The notes beneath the pieces were generated by a model, which had not been told where the DNA came from, made no database searches, and was given only the letters and a program-made list of their open reading frames with translations. Shown piece by piece: positions 30,301 to 36,923 of a DNA stretch of 64,000 bases; position 1 is the stretch's first letter, and each line of letters opens with the position of its first letter. The DNA comes from Caldilineaceae bacterium. GTDB lineage: Bacteria > Chloroflexota > Anaerolineae > Caldilineales > Caldilineaceae. The translations under genes and the position numbers were made by a program. The stretch lies in contig JADLFO010000176.1 of the NCBI GenBank assembly GCA_020845455.1, positions 36,594-100,593 of the forward strand. Direction: 5' to 3'.

Positions 30301-31364
30301 ACCCAAACGCGGATGCCGTCGTCGGCACGCGCGAAGAAACGGTAATCCCCGGCAGGCAGGAAGAACGAGCGCACCCAACGCACCGAGAAATGGTCATTGG
30401 GGATGCCCGGCCCCGGCGAACCAAAGCCCCAGTCAAAGTCCACCGCGGCATCATCACGCACCATCCTGGGCGTGCCGCCGAGGTTCTCGTTGCTGTAGTA
30501 CTCACCCCGCCAGCCCGTAATGTGCGGCGGGCGCGTCGGCGTCGGCGATGGCGTGATCGTCGGCTGCGGCGGCTTAGGCGAAGGTACAACCGGCGCCATG
30601 CCCGTAAAGGTCGTATAGGCGCGTGCCAGCCAGCCTTCGGCGCCATCGGGTAGGCGCACAGACAACCACGCGCCCGACACATTCTGGCCCATCACAGTAA
30701 ATTCCGTGCCACGGCTGATCGCCCGGATCACCGGGAAGAGCGTCGAGGGGCCTGTGCGCACATTGAGCGCACTGCTCACCACTACGCCGACATTCGACGG
30801 CAGCGCCCGGGTCGGGGTCGCCGTAGGCGCGGGTGTGATGCCTGGCCGCGGCGGCGCCGTAGGGGTCAGGGTCGGCGTCGGCGTCGCCGTCGGCGGCGTC
30901 ACGCCCGGCGCGGGTTCGGTCACCTCCAGCGGCGCCACCGCGCGCACGCCCGTCTCCAACGAATAGGCCACCACGTCGACTGTCCCCGGTTCGGCCCACG
31001 ACGGGTCCAGCGGATAGACAAACGAGGCTGTGAAGCGCCCTTCCCCGTTGGCCGTCGCGATTGCGACGGTCGTCTCTATTGGCTCTGTGTCGGGCGCGGT
31101 CTCCAAATTCACATAGACCACCTCGTCGGGCTGCCAACCAGCCCCCGAGACAAAGATCTCAGTCCCTGGCGCGCCAGAGACAGGCGCAATGGCTACTGTC
31201 GCCGCCGATGAGCCGGTCTCCCCCGGCTCCTGTGCGCCGATCGGGCTGACCACACAGCCCGCCAGCAGCGCCGTTACCAGCAGCAGCAGAAGCAGCAGCC
31301 AGCCTCTTGGCCGCGCAGCCAACCCGCCCAGGCGGGTACTGCGAAACTTTTTACTTCTGTGCAT
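27336..31364 (-). CDS. Large surface lipoprotein with SH3b, three PA14 and five IPT/TIG-like repeats
   Basis: A 1342-residue exported protein. A lipoprotein signal ends in LLAGC (Cys37). Repeat 1 of an IPT/TIG-like Ig fold (APVSGAPGTEIFVSGAGWQPDEVVYVNL) is at about 55-150, then a Pro/Thr linker, an SH3b domain (about 195-260, ALNVRTGPSTLFPVI), and three PA14 domains starting near 286, 409 and 540 (W-[RK]-GEY-[YFW] ... FSVRW ... RADDG ... WRE). Four more IPT-like repeats with VSGGGFPANT begin near 686, 801, 905 and 1034. The last 200 residues are Thr/Glu/Pro-rich. PA14 and SH3b usually bind glycans or wall polymers, so a cell-surface adhesin/scaffold is the likely role. No enzyme motif is visible. 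Confidence 0.85.
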   Translation of the reverse strand: MHRSKKFRSTRLGGLAARPRGWLLLLLLLVTALLAGCVVSPIGAQEPGETGSSAATVAIAPVSGAPGTEIFVSGAGWQPDEVVYVNLETAPDTEPIETTVAIATANGEGRFTASFVYPLDPSWAEPGTVDVVAYSLETGVRAVAPLEVTEPAPGVTPPTATPTPTLTPTAPPRPGITPAPTATPTRALPSNVGVVVSSALNVRTGPSTLFPVIRAISRGTEFTVMGQNVSGAWLSVRLPDGAEGWLARAYTTFTGMAPVVPSPKPPQPTITPSPTPTRPPHITGWRGEYYSNENLGGTPRMVRDDAAVDFDWGFGSPGPGIPNDHFSVRWVRSFFLPAGDYRFFARADDGIRVWVNGELLIDQWRESSAQTFSATARLAAGSQLVRVEYFEATQFAEAAVWWEAVTQYSDWRGEYFSNPNLSGQPEFVRNDGAIDFDWGRGAPAGNFPGDRFSVRWTRNLHFDAGTYRFHVRADDGMRFFLDDQLIIDEWREGSAREVTRDLYVGYGTHNLRVEYFENTGDAVAKFWWERVSEPQPDDFPDWKGEYWTNRNLDGDPRVVRNDDEVDFNWGSGSPDSRIPNDNFSARWTRTVDFKDARYRFYAKADDGVRVRVDGKWIIDEWRDSAADVTYTAEIDLDGREEVRVEYYEHTGGARVRVWWERIDTTATPTPTATPTETPAPGVNPFVDLSPASGEVGTQVRVSGGGFPANTAVNLYLGGVVRTAAAEAAAGQVYADTVTDRFGNFSMSFPVPDQWPDGTRVEPGKLVVLVATPDFGVEAAATFDVTGAPPTGTPTGTPAPSVSLNPGSGGPGTRVTVNGGGFPANTQVDIYLAGLAQAAAIAETPFSYATTTTDGKGNFSVTFVMPDKWPDGTPIPTGKVMVVAGTPNFGTEASADFDFFVQAFNPSIKIAPASGTAGTQVQASGGGFPANTPVNLYLGTLDEQVGRGGEQVYTSGMTDDKGNYSLTFAMPRVWPNGAPVEDGRIVVLVANLDFSVTVSGSFTYTQPAGTPIPTLTPTNTPAATPVPTAVVEPSVDVKPDSATKGTEISVSGGGFPANASIGVLLAEFGGGGGFSAGAQRYVTGVTDANGNYVLPPFAMPDRWPNGELIPTGRVLVVVATTDFDTQASATLRYTAAAAAGAGAVEEMTPTPTDTDRATATPVPSLEPTEEAPAEPTAEPVATAKPKPTKKAAPATTEAPTATEEPTATEEPTATEAPTMTEEPTATEAPTSTQEPTATPTATDEPAPTDEPTATPKPKATNTPLPEPTATSEPTFTATPLLPTATATSVPVLAPTATFTPTLTITPPADQPPAEQPPGGGESSSPLFEPTASPVSEEETPPGS

Positions 31365-31890
31365 AGAACGTCTCCCTTGCTACGCTTGGCCGCAAATGCG
31401 GCTTACAAATGCATAGATAACATCGCATACCTTCCATATAGAGCGTATAAGGCCGCCATGGATGGAACAAAGCCGCCCTATATGGGTGACGAGTTATCTA
31501 CCCAGAATGTTCCCTGGTCTACGCCTCGTCTCCGCCTGCCCTGCGCGCGGGCGGGCGCCGGCACAAGTCCATTATGGATACGAGCCGAGTCGGGGGAAAG
31601 ATGCTGTTGTACAACTGGCGGGACCAAATGAGGTTAACCTAACCGCTCAGGCTATCAAGCCGTAGGCCACATGCCAGACCAAGTCTGCGCCCAGATGCAC
31701 CCCCACGGCAGCCACTAGCCCGCCGCTGCTACCATATAGGACGCCAGCAGCAGCGCCAACAACATACGCTGCCGGCGCTGCCGCCCTGTCCAGACTGTCT
31801 CGCCCACCGAGTCTTGCTCAACCAACGGGGTCCGGTTCACAATGCGCGCCCCCTCGCCGCCGGTCACTACTGGATCACTATGCTGGATCA
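31365..31890. other. Spacer of about 525 bases
   Basis: It holds the leader of the PA14 lipoprotein gene, a GC-rich stretch around 31530-31560, a 10-base palindrome AGGTTAACCT (31631-31640), a probable C-terminal gene remnant (31647-31817) and a 13-bp exact tandem repeat. No clear -10/-35 pair for the PA14 gene was found. Confidence 0.6.
31647..31817 (-). pseudogene. C-terminal remnant resembling a CPBP (CAAX-type) membrane protease
   Basis: A 56-codon minus-strand frame ends in TGA and reads AAPAYVVGAAAGVLYG then SSGGLVAAVGVHLGADLVWHV, which resembles the last helices of CPBP-family intramembrane proteases (GL.AA..H...D/N..). It is bounded upstream by an in-frame TGA at 31820-31818 and has no start codon, so it can only be a decayed fragment. 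The family call rests on one motif and is weak. Confidence 0.35.
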
Positions 31891-31895
31891 CTATG
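31870..31895. repeat. 13-bp exact tandem duplication at a gene end
   Basis: CTGGATCACTATG twice without a gap; the second copy contains the TAG stop (minus strand) of the holin-4-like gene. Confidence 0.85.
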
Positions 31896-32244
31896 TCAGG
31901 CCGACAAGGTTCAGCACCCAGAACAGGATCGCATTCAAGATCGCCAGCAGCACTGCCACCAAGATCGCCGGCAGACACCCCTTAATTTCAAACCCCTTCA
32001 CCAGCGCTGACGTAAGCCATAGGATGAAGGCGCTGATCACAAATGAAAACAGCCCAAAAGTCAGAAAGTTGATCGGAAAGGCGAAAAACGACAACACCGG
32101 GCGCAAAACGGCGTTGAGCAGCCCTAACACCAGAGCAGCTACCAAAGCCGTCCCCGTGTCGCGCAGGTCCAGCCCGATGCGCAGCCGCGCGAGGATCAAC
32201 AGGCTCACCGTGGTCACAAGCCAGATCAGGATAAAATGCCACAT
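31891..32244 (-). CDS. Phage-holin-4/YvlD family membrane protein
   Basis: A 117-residue protein with about four hydrophobic helices and the family core ALVAALVLGLLNAVLRPVLSFFAFPINFLTFGLFSFVISAFILWL. This family (Phage_holin_4_2, YvlD) is chromosomal in many bacteria; despite the name no prophage genes are nearby. YvlD-like genes in Bacillus belong to envelope-stress operons. GGGAGAGA precedes the ATG. A second small membrane protein gene lies 39 bases upstream, probably in the same transcript. Confidence 0.85.
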   Translation of the reverse strand: MWHFILIWLVTTVSLLILARLRIGLDLRDTGTALVAALVLGLLNAVLRPVLSFFAFPINFLTFGLFSFVISAFILWLTSALVKGFEIKGCLPAILVAVLLAILNAILFWVLNLVGLT

Positions 32245-32283
32245 AGTCGATGTCTCTCCCTGGATGAGTCGATCAACAGCCCG

Positions 32284-32526
32284 TTAGAAAATGCTGCGCA
32301 CCATGAGCAGCAGCCCCACCAACGCCAGCGGAATCCCGACGATCGACCCCACGACCGTGATCGTCAACAGGACGCCCGCCACAACCAGCAGAAAGCCCAC
32401 CGCCAGCAGCACCAGCCGCCCGGCCACACCCACTACTCCGGCCAACAGACGCCACAGCGCCACAAACAGCCACACGAGACACGACGGCCCGCGCCGCAGT
32501 TCATTAGTCATGTCTTCACCAGTCAT
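32284..32526 (-). CDS. Small two-helix membrane protein
   Basis: An 80-residue protein (from ATG 32526) with an Arg-containing N-terminus, two hydrophobic stretches (WLFVALWRLLAGVVGVAGRLVLLAVGFLLVVAGVLLTITVVG and IPLALVGLLLMV) and no known motif. A 15-bp tandem duplication carries two possible ATG starts in the same frame, at 32526 and 32511; the upstream one follows a G-rich ribosome site. It lies between the holin-4-like gene and the radical SAM gene, the latter ending 16 bases upstream, so it is probably cotranscribed with both. Function unknown. Confidence 0.6.
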   Translation of the reverse strand: MTGEDMTNELRRGPSCLVWLFVALWRLLAGVVGVAGRLVLLAVGFLLVVAGVLLTITVVGSIVGIPLALVGLLLMVRSIF

Positions 32527-32535
32527 GCGTTCACC
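32506..32535. repeat. 15-bp tandem duplication spanning alternative start codons
   Basis: AGTCATGTCTTCACC and AGTCATGCGTTCACC differ at two positions; each contains a minus-strand ATG of the small membrane protein. Confidence 0.8.
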
Positions 32536-32542
32536 CCCCCTG

Positions 32543-33595
32543 CTAAACAGTACGCAGCCGGTCCGCTGCGGTTTCATCCTTGCCAGGTACAGCCGGAGGT
32601 GCGGTGTTTTGGGTCACCGGCTCTTGTATGGCTGTATCGGGCCGGTGGCCGTTGCCGCCAAAGACCGACCCCGCCTTGATCCAAAAATAAGTGCCGTGCC
32701 GCTCGATTACCTGCGCCCGCACATCGGCGGCCAGCCAGGCCAGCACCTCCTCGACCTCGCCCGGCGCAGCGCGCGCGATCAAGGCGCGCACCTGCTCATC
32801 GCTCATCGGATGGCGCGCGATGATGTCGATGATCCCGTCCACCAGCGGCGTGCCGGGCGGCAGCGCAAACGCACCGCCCGCAGGATGCACGACATGCGCC
32901 CACTGCCCCAGGATTGACACCGCGGCCATCAAGCCTTCGTCGTCGGGCGGCATCACCCACGGCTCAGCCGGAGGCCGGGTCGGCAGCGTCAGATGCACCT
33001 GGTCGGGGGCGAGCGTCCGCAGCAGCCGCGCCACCCCCTCTAGCGCCGCCATGTCGTCGTTCAGCCCTCGGATCAACATGACCTCGATCCAGAACCGGCC
33101 CCGATACAGCTTGCGAAACGCGGCCAACCCCTCTACCTGCCGGGCGAAGGTCGCCTCTGGGTGCGGGCGATGGATACGCCGGTAAACTTGCTCGTCCGCC
33201 GCAGCCAGCGTCGGCATCACCAAATCTGCCGCGCACAGATCGTCGCGCACCTCCGGCAGATAGAGCAGCGCCCCATTCGTGATGACCGCGACCGGCAGCG
33301 TGGTCTCGGCCTTAGCAGCGCGGATCATCCAGCCCAACCCCACATGCAGCGCCGGCTCACCCGAACCCACAAACGAAACCCAGTCCACCGGCCCAATGCC
33401 GCCCGCCAGCGCCTCTTTCAATTCGGCGATCACTGCCGCCCGCGGCACATACTCGCGGCGCTCATGCACCAGCGGCGTGCTGCGCCCAAGCTGGCAATAG
33501 ACGCAGTTCCAGTTGCAGGTCTTCAGCGGCACGAGGTCAACCCCAAGCGACTGGCCCAACCGGCTGGAAGGAATCGGTCCGTAAAGATAACGCAT
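32543..33595 (-). CDS. Radical SAM protein
   Basis: A 350-residue radical SAM enzyme. The [4Fe-4S] motif is CNWNCVYC (Cx3Cx2C) near residue 27, preceded by MRYLYGPIPSSRLGQSLGVDLVPLKT. SAM-binding features follow: the GGE-like VSFVGSGEPALHVGLG and VITNGALLY. The N-terminal signature matches an uncharacterised family distantly related to the wyosine-base enzyme TYW1. The C-terminal 60 residues after the barrel have no assigned domain. The family's substrate is unknown. It is the first gene of a run with two small membrane proteins; no cluster of peptide or cofactor genes explains its job. Confidence 0.85.
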   Translation of the reverse strand: MRYLYGPIPSSRLGQSLGVDLVPLKTCNWNCVYCQLGRSTPLVHERREYVPRAAVIAELKEALAGGIGPVDWVSFVGSGEPALHVGLGWMIRAAKAETTLPVAVITNGALLYLPEVRDDLCAADLVMPTLAAADEQVYRRIHRPHPEATFARQVEGLAAFRKLYRGRFWIEVMLIRGLNDDMAALEGVARLLRTLAPDQVHLTLPTRPPAEPWVMPPDDEGLMAAVSILGQWAHVVHPAGGAFALPPGTPLVDGIIDIIARHPMSDEQVRALIARAAPGEVEEVLAWLAADVRAQVIERHGTYFWIKAGSVFGGNGHRPDTAIQEPVTQNTAPPAVPGKDETAADRLRTV

Positions 33596-33674
33596 AGCGT
33601 GTCGTTGGCCTCTGCGTGTCTATCAAAGTCAATCGATCAAAGTCAACCAGCCCGCACCTGCCGCGCCGCCAATC

Positions 33675-33714
33675 AAAACGGAGCGCAAAGCCGGTCCCCC
33701 GTCCTTGCGCTCCG
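33675..33714 (-). terminator. Intrinsic terminator after the single-domain Usp gene
   Basis: CGGAGCGCAA (minus 33714-33705) pairs with TTGCGCTCCG (33688-33679), 16-base loop, followed by TTTTGATT on the minus strand. Confidence 0.85.
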
Positions 33715-33726
33715 CCCCAAGCATGA

Positions 33727-33770
33727 CTAGACGACCTCCAGACTGCTTCTAGGCTGCCTCCAGACTGCAT
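33727..33770. repeat. 22-bp imperfect tandem duplication
   Basis: Two adjacent 22-base units share CTCCAGACTGC and CTAG; 18 of 22 positions agree. A separate 14-bp duplication (ATCAAAGTCAAYC) lies at 33622-33649. Confidence 0.7.
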
Positions 33771-33789
33771 TCCGCGCGTGCGGATCCGC

Positions 33790-34236
33790 TCATATATCCG
33801 TAGCGCGCACCAACAGCAGCGGGCGGTCGGCCTGATGCAGGATGCCCGCGGCGACGCTGCCATAGAAGACCCGGCCCAGCCCGGTGCGCCCGTGGCTCGC
33901 CATCGCGATCAGGTCAACCCCCTCACGCTCGGCCACGTCCAGCACCGTCCGCACCACCGGCCCCTGCTCTACATATCCCTTGGTCGTGATCCCCTTGGCG
34001 CGGAATTCACCTTGCTTGCCCGCCAAATAGGTCTTGGCCTCCGTGATCCACTTTTCGGCCATCTCCGCATCATAATAGGGCACCATGTCATAAGGGGTGA
34101 CCATCGTCGCGCTGGGTTCGATCACCTGCAGAAAGACCACCGTGGACTTTCGCAAGCTTGCCAGTTCCTCAACATAGGGCAGAATGGTCTCGGCCCGTTT
34201 GGAACCATCCAGTGGCACCAAGATGACATTGTACAC
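33790..34236 (-). CDS. Universal stress protein, single domain
   Basis: A 148-residue UspA-fold protein: [25 protein letters not shown] with the N-terminal Asp of the ATP site, and the ATP-binding loop [22 protein letters not shown] (G-2x-G-9x-[ST]) intact, so nucleotide binding is likely. Length is canonical. AAGGAGAT lies about 12 bases before the ATG. It has its own terminator. The divergent context (LLM oxidoreductase and threonine biosynthesis genes upstream on the same strand, far) gives no functional link. Confidence 0.92.
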   Translation of the reverse strand: MYNVILVPLDGSKRAETILPYVEELASLRKSTVVFLQVIEPSATMVTPYDMVPYYDAEMAEKWITEAKTYLAGKQGEFRAKGITTKGYVEQGPVVRTVLDVAEREGVDLIAMASHGRTGLGRVFYGSVAAGILHQADRPLLLVRATDI

Positions 34237-34363
34237 AGATATCTCCTTTCAAATGGCGGCAGCGCAACGCCCACTGACGCCTGTGGATGGGTGATTGTGG
34301 ATGGATCCCTAACTTCACTCTATCCGCCGCGCGCCGCGCAGACAACCGCCGGTTGACCGGTTT

Positions 34364-34389
34364 TCCGCCTAGCCAGGTGGCTAGGCGGA
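34364..34389. other. Perfect 12-bp hairpin behind the LLM gene
   Basis: TCCGCCTAGCCA (34364-34375) and TGGCTAGGCGGA (34378-34389) with a 2-base centre, 13 bases after the LLM stop. No U-tract on the minus strand; the neighbouring motif CAACCGCCGGT..ACCGGTT (34343-34362) recurs at 52622. Confidence 0.65.
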
Positions 34390-34401
34390 GCCGCGGCGCG
34401 T

Positions 34402-35310
34402 CTAACGGAGCACCGCCTCCGCCAGCGCCGCCAGCCCGTCGAGGTCGTCCAAATCCAGCCACTGCAGCATCACTCGCTGTGCGCCCGCGGCTGCGATCGC
34501 GGCCAGTTGATCCTGCACGGCGTTCGGCGTCCCCACGACAATACCGTCTGCCTGAAGCTCGCCGATGCTGTGTCCTTCTAACTTCGCCTGCACCTCGGCG
34601 TCGCTGCGTCCAAAGACGATCTCGGTCATCAACGAACGCCGCACCTGGGCGGGGTCGCGGCCCGCCTGCGCCACCAGTTCAGACAGCCTGCCGTTCAACT
34701 CGGCATAGCGCGCCGCCGGCAGAAAGACCCCGTTCCACTCGTCGGCATAGCGGGCGGCCAACGGCAGCGTACGCCGCTCGCCGTTGCCGCCGACCAGCAG
34801 CGGCGGCCCGCCGGGCCGCGCCGGCCGCGGCAGCAGAATCGCCTCATGCAGCCGGTAAAAATCGCCCGCAAAGCTCACCGGCGTGCTGCTGCGCAGCAGC
34901 CGCGTGATCACCTTCAGCCCTTCTTCAAAGCGCGCCATGCGCCCGTTCACATCCAGCAGGTCATAGCCAAAGTTGGCGTGCTCGCGCGCCTGCCAGCCTG
35001 CGCCCACCCCCAGCACCAGCCGCCCGCCCGACAGATCGTCCACATCCTTGGCCATGCGCGCCGTAAACACGGGGTCGCGAAACGACACCGGCGTCACCAG
35101 CGAGCCAAACACGATACGCTGCGTATGGCTTGCCAGCCAGGTAAACGAGACCCACAGTTCCAGCGAGTCGAGGTCCGGCGGCGACGTGTTGGTGAAATGG
35201 TCCGAACGGAACAGCCCGGCGAAGCCAAGTTCTTCCACGGCGCGGGCGATGCGCTGGAAGCGCGGCCAGTTCAGCCCGTTCTGCCCCTCCAACATAATGG
35301 CGATCTCCAT
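34402..35310 (-). CDS. LLM-class flavin-dependent oxidoreductase
   Basis: A 302-residue luciferase-like monooxygenase-fold enzyme using FMN or F420. Family features are MEIAIMLEGQNGLNWPRFQRIARAVEELGFAGLFRSDH at the N-terminus, TQRIVFGSLVTPVSFRDPVFTARMAKDVDDLSGGRLVLGVGAGWQ in the middle and PPLLVGGNGERRTLPLAARYADEWN at the cofactor site. This pattern is common in F420-dependent members, but the cofactor cannot be decided here. ATG 35310 is preferred because AAAGGG lies 6 bases upstream; ATG 35316 overlaps that site. The frame upstream runs through a dispersed repeat and is not coding. Confidence 0.88.
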   Translation of the reverse strand: MEIAIMLEGQNGLNWPRFQRIARAVEELGFAGLFRSDHFTNTSPPDLDSLELWVSFTWLASHTQRIVFGSLVTPVSFRDPVFTARMAKDVDDLSGGRLVLGVGAGWQAREHANFGYDLLDVNGRMARFEEGLKVITRLLRSSTPVSFAGDFYRLHEAILLPRPARPGGPPLLVGGNGERRTLPLAARYADEWNGVFLPAARYAELNGRLSELVAQAGRDPAQVRRSLMTEIVFGRSDAEVQAKLEGHSIGELQADGIVVGTPNAVQDQLAAIAAAGAQRVMLQWLDLDDLDGLAALAEAVLR

Positions 35311-35330
35311 CCGCATCCCTTTCTCTCTGC

Positions 35331-35392
35331 TTCTCTTTTCTGGACTTTGCGCTCTTTGTGTCTGTTCCTTGCGACCTTTGCGGTGAATATCC
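35331..35392 (+). repeat. Dispersed repeat, copy 2
   Basis: Contains TCTGGACTTTGCGCTCTT (35339-35356) and CTTTGCGGTGAAT, as in copy 1 at 12360; it forms the leader of the LLM gene on the opposite strand. Confidence 0.6.
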
Positions 35393-35416
35393 CTGCCAAC
35401 GGACTGCTTGTGTGAT

Positions 35417-36802
35417 TTAACCAACGGGCAGCGCACCGCGCACCTGCGCGATCAGCGGGTCGATCTGCTCGATCTTGGCATATTCCGCGTCCCAAAACTC
35501 CTGCCCCGCCATCTGCTTGATATACGCCTCGCTGTAGCCAAAACGCGTCCACAGGTCGGCCTTCATGCGCTGCAGCCGATCATGCGCGCCGGGTGCGCTC
35601 AGGTCGACGATCTCCCCCAGGCTCGCGCCCATGAAGACGCTCTTGGCCCACATCTCCAGCGTCTCCGCGTCCGGCTCGCCGCCGCTGCGCGCATACAGCG
35701 CCCGGCTCACCGACGGATAGCGGTCGTAGGAGTCGGTGGCGATCGTCACCACGTTCTCCTGCGGTCCCAGGCCCAGATATTTGGCCGCCTTGATCGCGCC
35801 GACGATGTTGCAGATACAGCTTGGCCCCAGCTTGCCGACCAGCGCCTCTGCCGCCGCGCGCGGCACGCCCAGCCGATCTACTAGAACTTGTGTGCCGCTC
35901 TGCGCCACCTCCATGCCGCGCACCGTGTCCTCGTCGTGGATCAACATCAGCAGGTCGGTGTTGTAGATATTGTGGATCAGCGTCACCATCTTGTCGCCAA
36001 TGCCTTCGATGCGGTGCTGGCCCTGCCCGCCGCAAAAGAGCGTGGGGCACTCGCGCGGCTCCAAGGCAACGACCTTGCTGTCGGGCCACAGCGACTTCAC
36101 ATAGTCGCCCGCGGCCAGCGTGCCGCCGCTGCCCGGCGCGCTCACAAAGGCGGCAACCTGACCGTTGCCGATCCCCTGTACTGCTTCTACCACTGCGCCG
36201 CCGGTCACATGGCGGTGAAAACGATAGTTGGGCAGCAGTTCAAACTGCGCCAAGACGACATACTGGTCGGGCTTGCTTACATACTCACCGTGCGTCCGCT
36301 CCAACGTCAGGATCACGTCCGACTCAGTGCCCGGAGTCAAATCGAGCGCGCCGCCATACTTGCGAATGCGCTCATAGCGTTCGGCGCTCATGTTGTCGGG
36401 CATCACCACCACTGTCGCATAGCCCTTGAGCTTGCCCACATAGGCCGTGCCGATGCCAAAGTTGCCGGTACTCGGCCCGATCACGGTCTTGTCGCCGGGA
36501 CGCAGCCCGTGCAGCGTCTCCTCTTCGGCCAGCGTGGTATAGGCCGGCCCCACCTTCATGCTCCCGCTGGGGAAGTTTCGCCCGCTGAGCACGACGATAT
36601 TGGCCTGCACCCCCGTCAACTCCTTGGGCAGCACAATGGCGTCTACCGTGTCGCCGGTGCGCTTCCAGTTGATGTTGAACAGGTTGAGCGGGTTCAGTTC
36701 ATCCTGGCGCGCCTGGTTGGCCGCGTCGCGCAGCGCCGCGGGCAGCCGCCGCGGGTCGCGCATCTCGGCATAGGTCGGGCCGGGGACGATAGGTTGCGGC
36801 AT
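35417..36802 (-). CDS. PLP-dependent cysteine-synthase-like enzyme (fold type II)
   Basis: A 461-residue fold-type-II PLP enzyme. The Schiff-base lysine is in SGSMKVGPAY (about residue 82), the substrate loop is STGNFGIG, and SAPGSGGTLAAG is the phosphate-binding loop. The core resembles cysteine synthase/cystathionine beta-synthase, but at 461 residues it is about 150 longer than CysK, with a helical C-terminal extension (MWAKSVFMGASLGEIVDLS to the end) and an N-terminal extension. The substrate is not certain. GAGGAT precedes the ATG. It lies directly downstream of threonine synthase on the same strand (121 bases), so a linked amino acid pathway is plausible. Confidence 0.82.
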   Translation of the reverse strand: MPQPIVPGPTYAEMRDPRRLPAALRDAANQARQDELNPLNLFNINWKRTGDTVDAIVLPKELTGVQANIVVLSGRNFPSGSMKVGPAYTTLAEEETLHGLRPGDKTVIGPSTGNFGIGTAYVGKLKGYATVVVMPDNMSAERYERIRKYGGALDLTPGTESDVILTLERTHGEYVSKPDQYVVLAQFELLPNYRFHRHVTGGAVVEAVQGIGNGQVAAFVSAPGSGGTLAAGDYVKSLWPDSKVVALEPRECPTLFCGGQGQHRIEGIGDKMVTLIHNIYNTDLLMLIHDEDTVRGMEVAQSGTQVLVDRLGVPRAAAEALVGKLGPSCICNIVGAIKAAKYLGLGPQENVVTIATDSYDRYPSVSRALYARSGGEPDAETLEMWAKSVFMGASLGEIVDLSAPGAHDRLQRMKADLWTRFGYSEAYIKQMAGQEFWDAEYAKIEQIDPLIAQVRGALPVG

Positions 36803-36850
36803 AAGGGATATCCTCTTCGTTGAGTATCAGAAACGCGCCGCAGCGCGCAT

Positions 36851-36889
36851 AGTTCACACGGGCCAATTCACATAGGCAATTCACCATGG
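36851..36889. repeat. Three degenerate tandem units upstream of the cysteine-synthase-like gene
   Basis: AGTTCACACGGGCC, AATTCACATAGGC and AATTCACCATGG follow each other in the spacer between the two PLP-enzyme genes. Confidence 0.5.
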
Positions 36890-36923
36890 ATTCAACTCAG
36901 TCTACCTGGGCCATACGCCGCCG

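Noticed and set aside
31359..31665. Short plus-strand frames in the spacer upstream of the PA14 gene
   Set aside because: No ribosome sites, no recognisable motifs and repeated low-complexity content; nothing supports translation.
31891..32244. Holin-type protein as sign of a prophage
   Set aside because: The family is mostly chromosomal (YvlD-like), and no phage structural, integrase or lysis genes surround it.
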